From an uncultured Bacteroidota bacterium (GTDB lineage: Bacteria; Bacteroidota; Bacteroidia; 2-12-FULL-35-15), in NCBI GenBank assembly GCA_903847205.1, contig CAINDA010000064.1, positions 186,001-250,000 on the forward strand: a stretch of DNA of 64,000 bases. Reading direction: 5' to 3'. Both the position numbers and the translations under genes were made by a program. Below are positions 8,185 to 18,242 of the stretch, piece by piece (the first letter of the stretch is position 1; each line of letters opens with the position of its first letter). Under the pieces are notes generated by a model that worked only from the letters and a program-made list of their open reading frames with translations, searched no databases and was not told the DNA's origin.

Positions 8185-11100
8185 ATGAAAAACAACTACA
8201 GCTTAAAAACACGATTCGGATTTTTTCTAATGTGTTTTGTGATGTGCGCTTCAACAAATATGAAAGCACAGCTGACGGGTACAAAAAACATTCCCGGTGA
8301 CTATGCTTCTTTAATTTTAGCAATAGATTCCCTTAATCTTTACGGTGTGGGTGCCGGCGGAGTAACTTTAAATTTAATTGCCGGAACCCCACAAACGGCT
8401 CCTGCAGGCGGTTACGCGATCACAGCATCAGGTACTTTATCTAATCAGATAATCATTGAAGGAAATGGAAATACCATAACTGCCGGTTTGCAGACATTAG
8501 GAAAAAACAATGATGCCATTTTTAAAATTATCGGCGGGGATTATATCACCCTCCAGCATTTTATAATGCAGGAAAATTCGAACAACATCAGCACTACAGC
8601 CGGCGCATTCAATACAATGACGGAGTGGGGAGTTGCTTTATTATATGCCTCAGCATCAAACGGCGCTCAAAATAATACAATTCAAAACAACAGCATTTCA
8701 CTTAATAAAGTATATAGAAATTCATTCGGCATCTACAGCAACACAAGACATACTGCTACTGCACCCAGCACTAATGCCGACGCTGCAGCCGGAGGCTCAA
8801 ACACAGGTAACAAGGTGTATGGCAATAAAATCAGCAATGTAAATGTCGGAATTTGTTTCACAGCAGCGTCTGCAGTACATGATTCCCTTAATGATATAGG
8901 AGGAGGATCAACAAACACCGGAAATAAAATCAGCAATTGGGGCGGAAATTCATCACCCCAGTCATCTGCTTTTAATGGTATTTCAGCAACTCTTTTTGGA
9001 ATCTATATGAATCACCAGGATGCGTATAATGTTTCTTTTGATACTATTATCAGTGCAGCTGGTATTAATGCAACGACATTTGCCGGGATACGCTCAGATT
9101 ATTCTTCAGCCTCACCTTCAGGAATTTTTACAAATACAATTTCTAACAATACAATTACGCTGAACAGCGCCTCCACCTCTTCCAATTCACTTATCTGTAT
9201 TAATTCATTAAACGGCGGAGGAGCTGCCGCCAGCGGTGTAAGAAATAATATTATGTCCAACACCTTTCTGAACTGTGCTGTTACAGGAGCTTCTTCTGCT
9301 CAAACTTTACAGGGTATTGTAAACAGCTTCGCATGCGGCACACTTAATGTCAGCAGTAATATTTTTTCAGGCACGGCTTCATCCGCAACAACCGGCGGTT
9401 TTACGGCTATTTCCAATTCAGCTGCTGTTGTTGATTCAATTAACATTAATAATAATCAAATAGGAAACGCAGGTGGCGATGCATTTACATTCAGCGCTGC
9501 TTCAAGCGGCGCTGTTACAGGAATTACTAACTCAGGCGGAGATCCGGCAGCAGCACTTTCTATTAAAACAAATAACTTCAAAGGTTTTGTGCATACTATT
9601 GCCGGCTCAAGTGTTCACGCTTATATTGTCAACACAGCTTCCACGCTTTCGCAGAACATCAGCAGCAATACGTTCACAAATCTAAATGTAAACACTACTG
9701 GCAGTTTAAGATTTATTTCAAACGATGTCGCACTTCCTGCTGGAGGATTTCTAACAGCAAACAGCAATTCAATTGTCACGGCATTCACCAAGGGTGCAGG
9801 AGGAACAGTGTTTTTATACTATACAACAACCGCTCCTTCGTCTTTAGCAGGAACAATAAAAAGCGAACAGAACAATAATTTTTCCAACATCACACTTTCT
9901 GGTTCTGCGGTTATGTCCGGATGGTCTGATTTAGAAGGAGCAACCGGCGGAGGCGCTGTTAAAACAATATCCGGGAATACATTCAGCAACTGGATTCTTG
10001 GTTCAGGCGCAGCAAACGTAATACAGACTAACTATTCAGGCGACGGCACAACTGTTTCAAATAATACTATTTCAAACATTTCGGGAAGCGGTGCTATTCA
10101 GGCAATTAATATCGGCGGAAACAATGGCGGTACCGAGAGCGTGTCCCTAAATAGAATAAATACTTTAGCAGGAACAGGCGCTGCTGCAGTCAACGGAATA
10201 GCTAGTGCAGGCGGAACAACTTCATCTGCACAGAAAATTTTCAAAAATAAAATTTATGATCTTCAGGCTGCCAACGGATCTGGCACCGTAAACGGTATTT
10301 TGATTTCAGCAGGCCCGCTGAATTCAGTTTACAATAACCTGATCGGGGATTTAAGAGCAACCGTAACAAGCAGTGTTAATGATGGTGTGCGCGGCATCAG
10401 TATAACTTCAGCCGTATCAAATTCAATAATTAATGTTTATAATAACAGCGTTTATTTAAATGCAGTTTCCAGCGGAACTAATTTCAGCACAAGCGGTATT
10501 TTTCAAACAGCAAGTACTACAGCCGGTACCGCCTCTCTTGATTTAAGAAATAACCTTGTTGTAAATTTATCTACTCCATCAGGGACAGGGCTTGCTGTTG
10601 CTTTCTGCAGAAGCGCCGGCATTGCAGGCAGTCTGGCGAATTTAGCCGCTACTTCAAATAACAACTTATTTTATGCAGGCACTCCTGCAATAAACCATCT
10701 TATTTATTCCGACGGCGTGAGTATGGCGCAAACACTTGCTTCTTATCAAGCCGGTGCATTTACCGCGGGAACTATTGCTCCGCGCGAAACAGCTTCCGTT
10801 ACTGAGAATCCTGCTTTCCTTTCTACAACAGGTACTAATGCTGCTTTTTTACATATTGACAATACTATAGCAACACTTATTGAAAGCGGTGCTGTAAATA
10901 TTGCATCAGTCAGTGATGACATTGACGGCGATATCCGCCAGGGCAGTATCGGCTACATAGGCACAGGCTCTGCTCCTGATATAGGCGCAGATGAATTTAA
11001 CGGTATAGATATCAAAGCGCCTGTTATCTCTTACACTGCTTTGATCGGCAGCAGCTGCTTAACTAATCGCACATTTTCAGCTTCAATAACTGACGGCACA

Positions 11101-13971
11101 GGAGTAAACACAATTACAGGAACCGCTCCACGCGTTTGGTTTAAGAAAAAAACGAATTTAAACGTACTTCCCTCAACCAACACAAATACCAGTGACGGAT
11201 GGAAATACACTGAAGCATCGAATACTTCAAGTCCATACAATTTTACCATTGACTACTCTTTAATTTTCGGCGGAGCTGCAGCCGGCGATTCAATACAATA
11301 CTTTATTACAGCCCAGGATATTGTTTCAACACCGAATGTTGGTATTAACAGCGGCACCTTTGCTGCAGCGCCTTCAAGCTCGGCATTAACAGCTGCTGCT
11401 TTTCCTATAGGCGGTGCAGTTAACAGCTACTTATTAATCGGCGGGGGCATAAGCGGCACAGTAACAATCGGCGCTGCAGGAACTTACACAAGTATAACCG
11501 GTGCGGCTAATAGTTTGTTTGCTGCAATTAATGCAGGCGGTTTAGCCGGAAATACTTCAGCAGAAATAAGCGATGCTTCTGTTGCTGAAACAGGTGCAGC
11601 AGCGTTGAATACAATCACCTATGGCTGCAGTTCTTTTTATACATTAACTATTAAACCTGCCGCAGGTGTAACTGCAGTACTTACAGGTAGCAGCGACTCG
11701 GCATTAATAAAATTGAAAGGCGCCGATTATGTAACAATAGACGGATCCAATTCCGGCGGAACTTCAAAAGACCTTACTATTACAAACACAAGTGCTCTTA
11801 CTTCATCAGCAGTAATCTGGATAGGCAGTGCTTCCGCTGCTGACGGCGCATCAAACAATACAATTAAAAACTGTATAATTACCGGAAATGCAGATACAAC
11901 AACAGCAGCAGGAATTATTTCTTCGAGCGGCCACATCCTTGGCGGAAATGCTGAAGCAGCCAACTCAAATAATACTTATCAGAATAATGCAGTAAGTACC
12001 TGCCAAAATGGAATCGCTGTTTTCGGCCCGGCAGCCGGCGAAAGCATTACAACTATATCTGGCAATAGTGTGGGCTCGGCAACGGCAGCAAATAAAATTG
12101 GATTCACAGGCATTTATATAAATAATCAAACAAATGCTGTTGTTGCTGACAATACAATTTTCGGTGTTAACACGAGTTCTACGTCAACTGTTTCGGGAAT
12201 TATTACTGCCGGTGCAATTTCTGGCGGCAGTATCAGCGGAAATAAAATAAGTGATATAAAAAATACAAATTCAGGAGGCTATGGATCAAACGGTATTTTT
12301 TTAACAGCCTCATCTTTGGCATCCAACCTTACAGTTTACAACAATATGATTTATGATGTTGCAAGTTATGGCTTTACAGGCGGAAGCAGTTCTATGGATA
12401 ATGGATATGGAATAATAGTTGAGAACGGCGGGGGTTATAATATTTATTATAATACGATTGCTATGAATACTGATCAAACATCTGACGGCCTGCCTGCGGC
12501 ATTTAATGTTACAAATGCCGTAACCGCAATAGGCGGGCTTAATGTCCGTAATAATATTTTTTCAAATACTCAGACCATAGGTGTGGAGAGATACAGCATT
12601 ATCTGCTCAGCTTTAAGCACAGTGTTTTCTGCTATTGATTTTAACGATTACGATGCCGGCACTGCGCCTGATTTAGGCAACTTAGGGGGACCTGCTGTTA
12701 ATTTAGCAGCATGGCAGCTTTTAACAAACAAAGATGTGCATTCGATTTCTTCAGCACCGGTATTTACATCCGCTTCAGATCTTCATCTGGTGATAGGCAG
12801 CAACTGCGGTATTGACCACAGAGGAACTCCTATAACAGGCATCACTGCTGATATTGACGCAGATGTTAGAAATGTAAGCAACCCTGATATCGGTGCCGAT
12901 GAATTCTTGAACCCCGGACCGGTTTTAAATACTACTTTATCACCGCCATCTATCTGCAGCGGGGCTTCATTTTCATACACGCCGGGGAGCGCTGCTTCCG
13001 GAGCAACATTCGCCTGGACCCGCGCTGCTATAACAGGCATTACTGAAGCAGCATCGGCCGGATCAGGAAACGTAAACGAAACCTTAATCAATACTTCTGC
13101 TTCATCAATTAATGTAACTTATGTATATACAACAACTGCGGGTGTCTGCAGTAATTTAGAAAATGTGGTAGTTGCAGTAAATCCGTCGCCCGCATTAACC
13201 AGCAGTTTAACTCCGCCGGCAGTCTGCAGCGGTACAGTTTTCAATTACACACCAATATGTGCAGCAACGGGAGCTTCCATTACCTGGACAAGAGCTGTTG
13301 TTACAGGCATAAGCAATACTGCCGGAACCGGTTCAGCGAATCCTAACGAAGTGCTCATAAATACAACCGCATCACCTGTAAATGTAATTTATGTTTATTC
13401 TGTTTCGGCAAATGGCTGTACCAACACACCCGGCGATAATGTAACTATTACTGTAAACCCTGCAGCTGCAGCAAGTTTCTCAGCATTCTCTTCACCGGTT
13501 TGTATTCTGGCACCTGCATTTCTTTTAACAGGCGGTTCGCCTGCAGGCGGTTACTATTCAGGAACAGGAGCTGATTCAGCGACAAGCATGTTTAGTCCAT
13601 CTGTGGCCGGAGCAGGAACATTTTCTATTTCTTATACCCTAATAACAGGCAGCTGCTCAAGCATTGCATCACAAAGCATAGCTGTTGAAGTATGCACAGG
13701 TGAAGCAGGAAATTTATTTTCTCAAGACATCACAGTATATCCAAATCCGACAAGCGGACAGTTTGATTTAACTGTTAAAAATGCTGCCTCTAAAGAATTA
13801 TTAATAAGCATTGTTGATATTCAAGGAAAGGAAGTTTATAATTTATTGGATAAAAATACCGGCATCGATTACAGCAGACAAATAAATTTAAAAAACTTTG
13901 CGAAAGGCATCTATTATCTAAAGCTGCGATCAGATTCTGATTTAAAAATTCAAAAATTGATTATTCAATAG
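8185..13971 (+). CDS. Very large secreted beta-helix protein with T9SS sorting domain
   Basis: 1928 residues, extracellular or surface-attached. A signal peptide covers about residues 1-28 (hydrophobic FGFFLMCFVMCAST, then MKAQ). Residues 30-930 are Asn/Ser/Thr/Gly-rich with recurring short N-x-I/F and G-N-x-I units typical of right-handed parallel beta-helices. A PDIGADEF motif near 931 closes that block. An Ig-like segment spans about 945-1060. A second helix block spans about 1090-1570 and ends with the same PDIGADEF motif. Then come two near-duplicate Ig/PKD-like modules (LSPPSICSG and LTPPAVCSG) at about 1580-1757 and a third. The last 85 residues (VYPNPTSGQF ... FAKGIYYLKLRS) are a type A T9SS C-terminal domain. 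No catalytic site is visible; an adhesin or surface-structural role is possible. Confidence 0.85.
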   Translation: MKNNYSLKTRFGFFLMCFVMCASTNMKAQLTGTKNIPGDYASLILAIDSLNLYGVGAGGVTLNLIAGTPQTAPAGGYAITASGTLSNQIIIEGNGNTITAGLQTLGKNNDAIFKIIGGDYITLQHFIMQENSNNISTTAGAFNTMTEWGVALLYASASNGAQNNTIQNNSISLNKVYRNSFGIYSNTRHTATAPSTNADAAAGGSNTGNKVYGNKISNVNVGICFTAASAVHDSLNDIGGGSTNTGNKISNWGGNSSPQSSAFNGISATLFGIYMNHQDAYNVSFDTIISAAGINATTFAGIRSDYSSASPSGIFTNTISNNTITLNSASTSSNSLICINSLNGGGAAASGVRNNIMSNTFLNCAVTGASSAQTLQGIVNSFACGTLNVSSNIFSGTASSATTGGFTAISNSAAVVDSININNNQIGNAGGDAFTFSAASSGAVTGITNSGGDPAAALSIKTNNFKGFVHTIAGSSVHAYIVNTASTLSQNISSNTFTNLNVNTTGSLRFISNDVALPAGGFLTANSNSIVTAFTKGAGGTVFLYYTTTAPSSLAGTIKSEQNNNFSNITLSGSAVMSGWSDLEGATGGGAVKTISGNTFSNWILGSGAANVIQTNYSGDGTTVSNNTISNISGSGAIQAINIGGNNGGTESVSLNRINTLAGTGAAAVNGIASAGGTTSSAQKIFKNKIYDLQAANGSGTVNGILISAGPLNSVYNNLIGDLRATVTSSVNDGVRGISITSAVSNSIINVYNNSVYLNAVSSGTNFSTSGIFQTASTTAGTASLDLRNNLVVNLSTPSGTGLAVAFCRSAGIAGSLANLAATSNNNLFYAGTPAINHLIYSDGVSMAQTLASYQAGAFTAGTIAPRETASVTENPAFLSTTGTNAAFLHIDNTIATLIESGAVNIASVSDDIDGDIRQGSIGYIGTGSAPDIGADEFNGIDIKAPVISYTALIGSSCLTNRTFSASITDGTGVNTITGTAPRVWFKKKTNLNVLPSTNTNTSDGWKYTEASNTSSPYNFTIDYSLIFGGAAAGDSIQYFITAQDIVSTPNVGINSGTFAAAPSSSALTAAAFPIGGAVNSYLLIGGGISGTVTIGAAGTYTSITGAANSLFAAINAGGLAGNTSAEISDASVAETGAAALNTITYGCSSFYTLTIKPAAGVTAVLTGSSDSALIKLKGADYVTIDGSNSGGTSKDLTITNTSALTSSAVIWIGSASAADGASNNTIKNCIITGNADTTTAAGIISSSGHILGGNAEAANSNNTYQNNAVSTCQNGIAVFGPAAGESITTISGNSVGSATAANKIGFTGIYINNQTNAVVADNTIFGVNTSSTSTVSGIITAGAISGGSISGNKISDIKNTNSGGYGSNGIFLTASSLASNLTVYNNMIYDVASYGFTGGSSSMDNGYGIIVENGGGYNIYYNTIAMNTDQTSDGLPAAFNVTNAVTAIGGLNVRNNIFSNTQTIGVERYSIICSALSTVFSAIDFNDYDAGTAPDLGNLGGPAVNLAAWQLLTNKDVHSISSAPVFTSASDLHLVIGSNCGIDHRGTPITGITADIDADVRNVSNPDIGADEFLNPGPVLNTTLSPPSICSGASFSYTPGSAASGATFAWTRAAITGITEAASAGSGNVNETLINTSASSINVTYVYTTTAGVCSNLENVVVAVNPSPALTSSLTPPAVCSGTVFNYTPICAATGASITWTRAVVTGISNTAGTGSANPNEVLINTTASPVNVIYVYSVSANGCTNTPGDNVTITVNPAAAASFSAFSSPVCILAPAFLLTGGSPAGGYYSGTGADSATSMFSPSVAGAGTFSISYTLITGSCSSIASQSIAVEVCTGEAGNLFSQDITVYPNPTSGQFDLTVKNAASKELLISIVDIQGKEVYNLLDKNTGIDYSRQINLKNFAKGIYYLKLRSDSDLKIQKLIIQ

Positions 13972-13987
13972 TCAATTAAAGTTTTAT

Positions 13988-14025
13988 AAAAACGCCCATT
14001 CTTTGCATAGGATGGGCGTTTTTTA
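13988..14025 (+). terminator. Rho-independent terminator
   Basis: AACGCCCAT pairs with ATGGGCGTT around a 12-nt loop, followed by a run of T. It lies 20 nt after the stop of the beta-helix gene. Confidence 0.85.
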
Positions 14026-14062
14026 TTATAATGGCAAAGAATGTAAACAATGTGCTTTTACT

Positions 14063-14070
14063 TATATTTG
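14063..14070 (+). promoter_or_regulatory. Perfect -7 box for the VOC gene
   Basis: TATATTTG matches TAnnTTTG exactly and lies 33 nt upstream of the start at 14103, just after a terminator, where a new promoter is expected. Confidence 0.5.
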
Positions 14071-14102
14071 CGACGCTTCTGTATTAAAATACAAAAAACA
14101 GC

Positions 14103-14528
14103 ATGAAACAATTTTTAACTTTTCTGACTATCGGGGTAAATGACCTTGAAAAAATGAAAACTTTTTACACCGAGAAATTTGGCTGGACACCATTAAAAGA
14201 CAGCGATGGAATAGTGTTTTTTAAACTCAACGGCATCATACTCGGACTTTTTCCGAAAGAGGAACTTGCAGAAGACATAGGTATTCCTGAGGATGGAACG
14301 GGTTTTAAAAGAGTTGCTTTTGCAAGTAATTATAATTCAGAAGATGAAGTTGACAGGGCATTTGAGGAACTCCGTAAAAAAGAAGTAAAAATTATCAGGG
14401 AACCCGAAAAAGTGTTTTGGGGAGGTTACAGAGGCTATATAGCCGATATTGAGAACAATTATTGGGAGATTGCATACAATCCATTTCTAGTACTTGACGA
14501 AACAGGAAATGTGATTACACATAAATAA
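14103..14528 (+). CDS. VOC (glyoxalase/bleomycin-resistance fold) protein
   Basis: 141 residues with the two-module beta-alpha-beta-beta-beta pattern of the VOC superfamily: TIGVNDLEKMKTFYTEKFGW at the start of the first module, then ALVLF-type strands, and the C-terminal WGGYRGYIADIENNYWEIAYN. The second module carries the conserved D-x-E-x-N-x-W-E ending that supplies a metal-ligand Glu in many members. Members range from metallo-isomerases to antibiotic-binding proteins, and the sequence does not tell which. It has its own promoter and a 70-nt gap to the metal exporter, so it may be monocistronic. Confidence 0.85.
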   Translation: MKQFLTFLTIGVNDLEKMKTFYTEKFGWTPLKDSDGIVFFKLNGIILGLFPKEELAEDIGIPEDGTGFKRVAFASNYNSEDEVDRAFEELRKKEVKIIREPEKVFWGGYRGYIADIENNYWEIAYNPFLVLDETGNVITHK

Positions 14529-14598
14529 AAATGATTTAAGATATTTATAAATCTGAAACTTACAGAGGGAATTATTGAGGCGCAGGCCAAGCGGATAT

Positions 14599-15573
14599 AT
14601 GGAACACAATCATTCACATCATACTGACGAGCATCACCACGAGGATCACCACGATCATGAACACCATCATGAACATCATCACGATCACTCAGTTGTATTA
14701 ACAAGTGTGAATACGGCTTTTATTGTCGGTATTACCTTAAATTTTTTATTTGCTGCGATTGAAATTGTTGTCGGACTATTTATTCATTCACTATCCCTGC
14801 TTTCGGATGCAGGGCATAACCTGGCTGATGTAGGAGCTTTAGCTCTATCTCTCTTAGCTTTCAGGCTTTTGAAAGTAAAATCAAATGAGCAGTACACTTA
14901 TGGTTATCGTAAAACTTCTATTCTTGTTGCTTTGTTCAACGCAATGGTACTGCTGGTTTCAATCGGTGCAATTGTTTATGAAGCGGCACACCGCCTTTTA
15001 AATCCTGAATCAATCTCTGGAACTACGGTAGCGATTGTTGCCGGAATAGGCATTATTATTAATACTGTAACCGCTTTAATGTTTCTCCGTGATAAAGAAA
15101 AAGATTTGAATATTAAAAGCGCTTACCTCCATTTAATGGGTGATGCGGTTGTTTCACTTGTACTTGTAATAGGCGGTATTGTGATGTTTTACACCAATTG
15201 GTTTTGGATTGACAGCCTGCTTAGTATTGTAGTGGCAACAGTAATTTTTCTAAGCACCTGGCGTCTTCTCAAAGACAGTCTGCGTTTGTCGCTTGATGGC
15301 GTCCCCAAAAACATCCAGCTTGCCGATATCAAGGCTGCAGCGATGAATGTGCAGGGAGTGAAGGACATACATCATATTCATATTTGGGCAATCAGCACCA
15401 CGCAAAATGCACTTACAGCCCATTTAGTTTTACAGCAGGATACAACAGCAGAAGAGGAGCAGAAAATAAAACATGAACTTAAACATCAGCTTGAGCGCAA
15501 AAATATTCATCACATCACTCTTGAAACAGAGAGAGAAAATGAAACCTGCGAAAAAATTGACTGCTCTAATTAA
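14599..15573 (+). CDS. czcD: Cation diffusion facilitator (Zn/Co/Cd efflux, CzcD type)
   Basis: 324 residues from the ATG at 14599; an upstream in-frame TTG at 14575 would add eight residues that do not resemble the family. The first 30 residues are extraordinarily His/Asp/Glu-rich (about 17 His) and probably bind metal in the cytosol. Six transmembrane segments follow. HSLSLLSDAGHNLADVGALA near 70 holds the H-x7-D / H-x3-D transport site, and HLMGDAVVSLVLVI near 177 supplies the matching TM5 motif. The cytosolic C-terminal domain (HHIHIWAISTTQNALTAHLV) is the dimerising metallochaperone-like fold. It exports divalent cations by proton antiport; the metal cannot be told from sequence. Confidence 0.92.
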   Translation: MEHNHSHHTDEHHHEDHHDHEHHHEHHHDHSVVLTSVNTAFIVGITLNFLFAAIEIVVGLFIHSLSLLSDAGHNLADVGALALSLLAFRLLKVKSNEQYTYGYRKTSILVALFNAMVLLVSIGAIVYEAAHRLLNPESISGTTVAIVAGIGIIINTVTALMFLRDKEKDLNIKSAYLHLMGDAVVSLVLVIGGIVMFYTNWFWIDSLLSIVVATVIFLSTWRLLKDSLRLSLDGVPKNIQLADIKAAAMNVQGVKDIHHIHIWAISTTQNALTAHLVLQQDTTAEEEQKIKHELKHQLERKNIHHITLETERENETCEKIDCSN

Positions 15574-15611
15574 CCGCCGTATCACCTGCCTTTACTAATT
15601 TAAAAACTTTC

Positions 15612-16667
15612 ATGAAAAAATTTTCAGAAAAAATAATTTATTGGTATCAGGAAAACAAACGCGATTTACCCTGGCGCAATACTAAGGATGCATATTTGAT
15701 CTGGCTGTCGGAAATTATTTTACAGCAGACCCGCGTAGAGCAAGGAATGGCCTATTATCTTAAGTTTGCGAAGGAATTCCCGACAGTAAAACATTTAGCT
15801 GCAGCTGACGATGAAAAAGTAATGAAGCTCTGGCAGGGTCTTGGATATTATTCACGCGCGCGCAATCTGCATGCAGCTGCTAAAGTTATTTCAGAAAAGC
15901 ATAAAGGTAAATTTCCAAATGAGCACAGCGATATTCTTTTATTGAAAGGCGTTGGTGAATATACGGCAGCTGCTATTGCTTCTTTTGCATTTAATAAAGT
16001 GCATGCAGTTGTGGACGGCAATGTTTACCGTGTATTGTCCCGCGTATTTGGAATTGAAACACCTATTGACAGCACAGAGGGAAAAAAAGAATTTTACAAA
16101 TTAGCAAATGAACTGATTGACAAAAAAAATCCGGCACTGCATAACCAGGCTATAATGGAGTTTGGAGCAATTCAGTGTAAACCAGTTTCGCCTGACTGCT
16201 CTGTATGCCCTTTAAACACAATGTGTTTCGCGTATGCAAAAAAACGGATTACCGAACTTCCGATTAAAGCAAAAAAAACAAAGGTACGCTGCCGGTACTT
16301 TAATTATATAGTGCTTCACCATAAAACGCTTACAGCACTAAATAAGCGGGGTGAGGGCGATATATGGAACAGCCTGTATGATTTCCCCTTAATTGAAACA
16401 AATAAAGAATTGGGCGAGGACCAGTTTTTAAAATCTAAGGATTGGAAAAATTTTATTGATGGTGCCCAATACACTGTAAAATCAATACCTGTAAGCTATA
16501 AACACATTTTAAGCCATCAAAAAATTTATGCGCGTTTTTGGGAGATCGAATGCGCAAAGCCGTTTGACAAACTCCTTCCAGAAACAGCTGTTGTTATCAA
16601 AACAAAAGAACTTCATCAATATGCAGTACCCAGGTTAATTGATATTTATTTAGAGAGCAGAAAATAA
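15612..16667 (+). CDS. mutY: A/G-specific adenine glycosylase
   Basis: 351 residues. It removes adenine opposite 8-oxoguanine in base-excision repair. RDLPWRNTKDAYLIWLSEII at the start includes the catalytic-Glu region (SEIILQQTRVEQ). LWQGLGYYSRARNLH follows, then the helix-hairpin-helix LLKGVGEYTAAAIASFAF near 114 and VVDGNVYRVLSRVFGI with the catalytic Asp. The 4Fe-4S loop C-x6-C-x2-C-x5-C is CKPVSPDCSVCPLNTMC near 198. The C-terminal part with SYKHILSHQKIYARFWEI is the NUDIX-like domain that recognises 8-oxoG. Complete and of normal length. It is 38 nt after czcD and may be co-transcribed. Confidence 0.95.
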   Translation: MKKFSEKIIYWYQENKRDLPWRNTKDAYLIWLSEIILQQTRVEQGMAYYLKFAKEFPTVKHLAAADDEKVMKLWQGLGYYSRARNLHAAAKVISEKHKGKFPNEHSDILLLKGVGEYTAAAIASFAFNKVHAVVDGNVYRVLSRVFGIETPIDSTEGKKEFYKLANELIDKKNPALHNQAIMEFGAIQCKPVSPDCSVCPLNTMCFAYAKKRITELPIKAKKTKVRCRYFNYIVLHHKTLTALNKRGEGDIWNSLYDFPLIETNKELGEDQFLKSKDWKNFIDGAQYTVKSIPVSYKHILSHQKIYARFWEIECAKPFDKLLPETAVVIKTKELHQYAVPRLIDIYLESRK

Positions 16668-16838
16668 AATCGGGATGGGATTGGTTGCTGTTAATGCAGC
16701 TTGCTTATTAAAATTAATCATCCTTTTTGTTTTCACCCTTCACGCTCAGATAAACTGTTTTTTTTATCTGCGGTTATCCTAAAATCAGCGTCACCTGCGT
16801 TCCATAGGTATTAGCCGAATCAATTACCTAAAGTAAAC

Positions 16839-16883
16839 TTAATCTTACCTTAATGTAAAAGTGAAATTACTAAGATACTTTAG
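16839..16883 (+). promoter_or_regulatory. Candidate Pho-box-like operator and promoter of the first response-regulator gene
   Basis: CTTAAT occurs at 16839 and 16850 with exactly 11 bp between copies (CTTAATCTTACCTTAATGTA). A near-consensus -7 box TACTTTAG sits at 16876-16883, so the last TTAA begins 32 bp before the end of the -7 box. Very similar wording (CCTTAACATAACCTTAATGTA) occurs upstream of the gene at 18292. Function is inferred. Confidence 0.4.
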
Positions 16884-16903
16884 CGAAGTATTTTATTAAT
16901 TGA

Positions 16904-17587
16904 ATGGTAAACGCGAATTTTAAAATATTAGTTATAGATACTGATAAAGAACTTCTATCGGCTGTTAAAACAGCTTTGAAAGCAGAAGGGTTCCAGATAA
17001 TTTTATCATCAAACTCGTGCGAAGCAATTCAGCTTGCTGAAGAAGAACAGCCGCAGCTTGTTCTGCTTGACCTATTGATGCCCGATTTAGACGGGATAGA
17101 TATTTGTATTGAGCTAAAGAGAAAACCTCAAATGAGCAGCACAATCATTGTTTTCCATACCGAGAGAGAGGAGGATTATTCCCAAATAGCCGCATTTAAT
17201 GCCGGTGCTGATGATTACATTGTAAAACCTGTTAAAATGCGGGTGTTGGTAAGCAGATTAAAAGCAGTTCTGAAACGCCACCCTAACAATCAGAAACAAA
17301 TTATTAAAAATGATGCGATTGGTTTAATAATTGACCGCGAACGTTACTTGGTTTTTAAAGACGCAAAAGAAATAATTCTGCCCCGTAAAGAATTTGAACT
17401 GCTTTCCCTGCTCTCATCATCACCTCGTAAAGTATTTACCCGAAAGGAAATTTCTCAGATTATATGGGATACGGAATTTGTTAAAAAAAACAGAACTATA
17501 GATGTTCACATTCTTAAAATCCGAGAAAAATTAGGCGCCGATTATATCAAAACAATTAAAGGAATAGGCTACAGCCTGGAGAGTTAA
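16904..17587 (+). CDS. OmpR/PhoB-family response regulator (orphan)
   Basis: 227 residues. The receiver domain (4-125) has ILVIDTDKELL, in which one of the usual paired acidic residues is Thr, the phospho-acceptor Asp in LVLLDLLMPDLDG, Thr in FHTERE and Lys in YIVKPVK. The winged-helix DNA-binding domain (about 135-227) has LPRKEFELLSLLSSSPRKVF and RTIDVHILKIREKLGADYIK. It is a paralogue of the regulator at 31108, sharing the DYSQIAxF and IDRERY stretches. No histidine kinase is adjacent. The promoter carries 11-bp spaced TTAA repeats, which would suit PhoB-like autoregulation. The single-acid pocket may weaken Mg-dependent phosphorylation. Confidence 0.88.
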   Translation: MVNANFKILVIDTDKELLSAVKTALKAEGFQIILSSNSCEAIQLAEEEQPQLVLLDLLMPDLDGIDICIELKRKPQMSSTIIVFHTEREEDYSQIAAFNAGADDYIVKPVKMRVLVSRLKAVLKRHPNNQKQIIKNDAIGLIIDRERYLVFKDAKEIILPRKEFELLSLLSSSPRKVFTRKEISQIIWDTEFVKKNRTIDVHILKIREKLGADYIKTIKGIGYSLES

Positions 17588-17624
17588 AAAGTTTTTTCAT
17601 TTATTTTATTGACGGTACACTGTT

Positions 17625-18095
17625 TTATAAATTATTGTAGTTTTTTTCGCTGCTAACGCGGCCTTTCTCATCCCACATAGTCCAAGTGCCCGTTTTTTCG
17701 CCCAAAGCATAAAGCATTTCATAGCGTTTTGTTCCATTGGCATCCCATACAAGCCAGGTTCCGTTTTTCTTTCCGGATAGATAAAATGCTTCAGCAATTT
17801 TATGTCCTGCTTCATCCCAGCGCATCCATTGGCCGTGCTTAGCATTGAATGTAAAGCTTCCTGTTTCCATCAGCGAACCATTTTCGTAATAGTATTGTGC
17901 CTTGCCATTCATTTTCCCATTAATAATTTCCACAGTTTGTTTTTTATTTCCTGATTTAAAATAAGATATATAAAGCCCCGAAAATAAATTTCCATTGTTC
18001 GTAAAATAAAGACCGTACCTTAAAACCAGATTTTGAGAGAATGACCCAGAAAGTATCGTAAAGGTTACAATGAATAGTAAGATTATTTTTTTCAT
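17625..18095 (-). CDS. Secreted or periplasmic MORN-repeat protein (YwqK-like)
   Basis: 156 residues from the ATG at 18095; an upstream in-frame ATG at 18122 would put a polar stretch before the signal peptide and is less likely. A signal peptide (KKIILLFIVTFTILSGSFSQ) is followed by at least five MORN-like repeats of about 23 residues with the pattern Y-x-x-G-x-x-x-G-x-W-x-x-W-D, for example GSFTFNAKHGQWMRWDEAG and LSGKKNGTWLVWDANG. Such proteins in Bacteroidota are often labelled YwqK-family antitoxins, but no toxin gene is next to it, so I do not accept that role. Function unknown. Confidence 0.8.
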   Translation of the reverse strand: MKKIILLFIVTFTILSGSFSQNLVLRYGLYFTNNGNLFSGLYISYFKSGNKKQTVEIINGKMNGKAQYYYENGSLMETGSFTFNAKHGQWMRWDEAGHKIAEAFYLSGKKNGTWLVWDANGTKRYEMLYALGEKTGTWTMWDEKGRVSSEKNYNNL

Positions 18096-18242
18096 GATCC
18101 CAAGAGTTTTATTCTTAGCCATTAATACGAAGGGCTTGGGGAAAAGTTGATAAATATTTTACTAAATAATAAATCTGTTTTAATATTAAGTTACATAAGA
18201 TTAAGCGCTGAAGACTGCTAAATTTCCAATTTTGTTAAATGC

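Noticed and set aside
17625-18095. YwqK-type antitoxin of a toxin-antitoxin system
   Set aside because: MORN repeats and a signal peptide are present, but no toxin gene adjoins it; an exported protein is unlikely to neutralise a cytosolic toxin.
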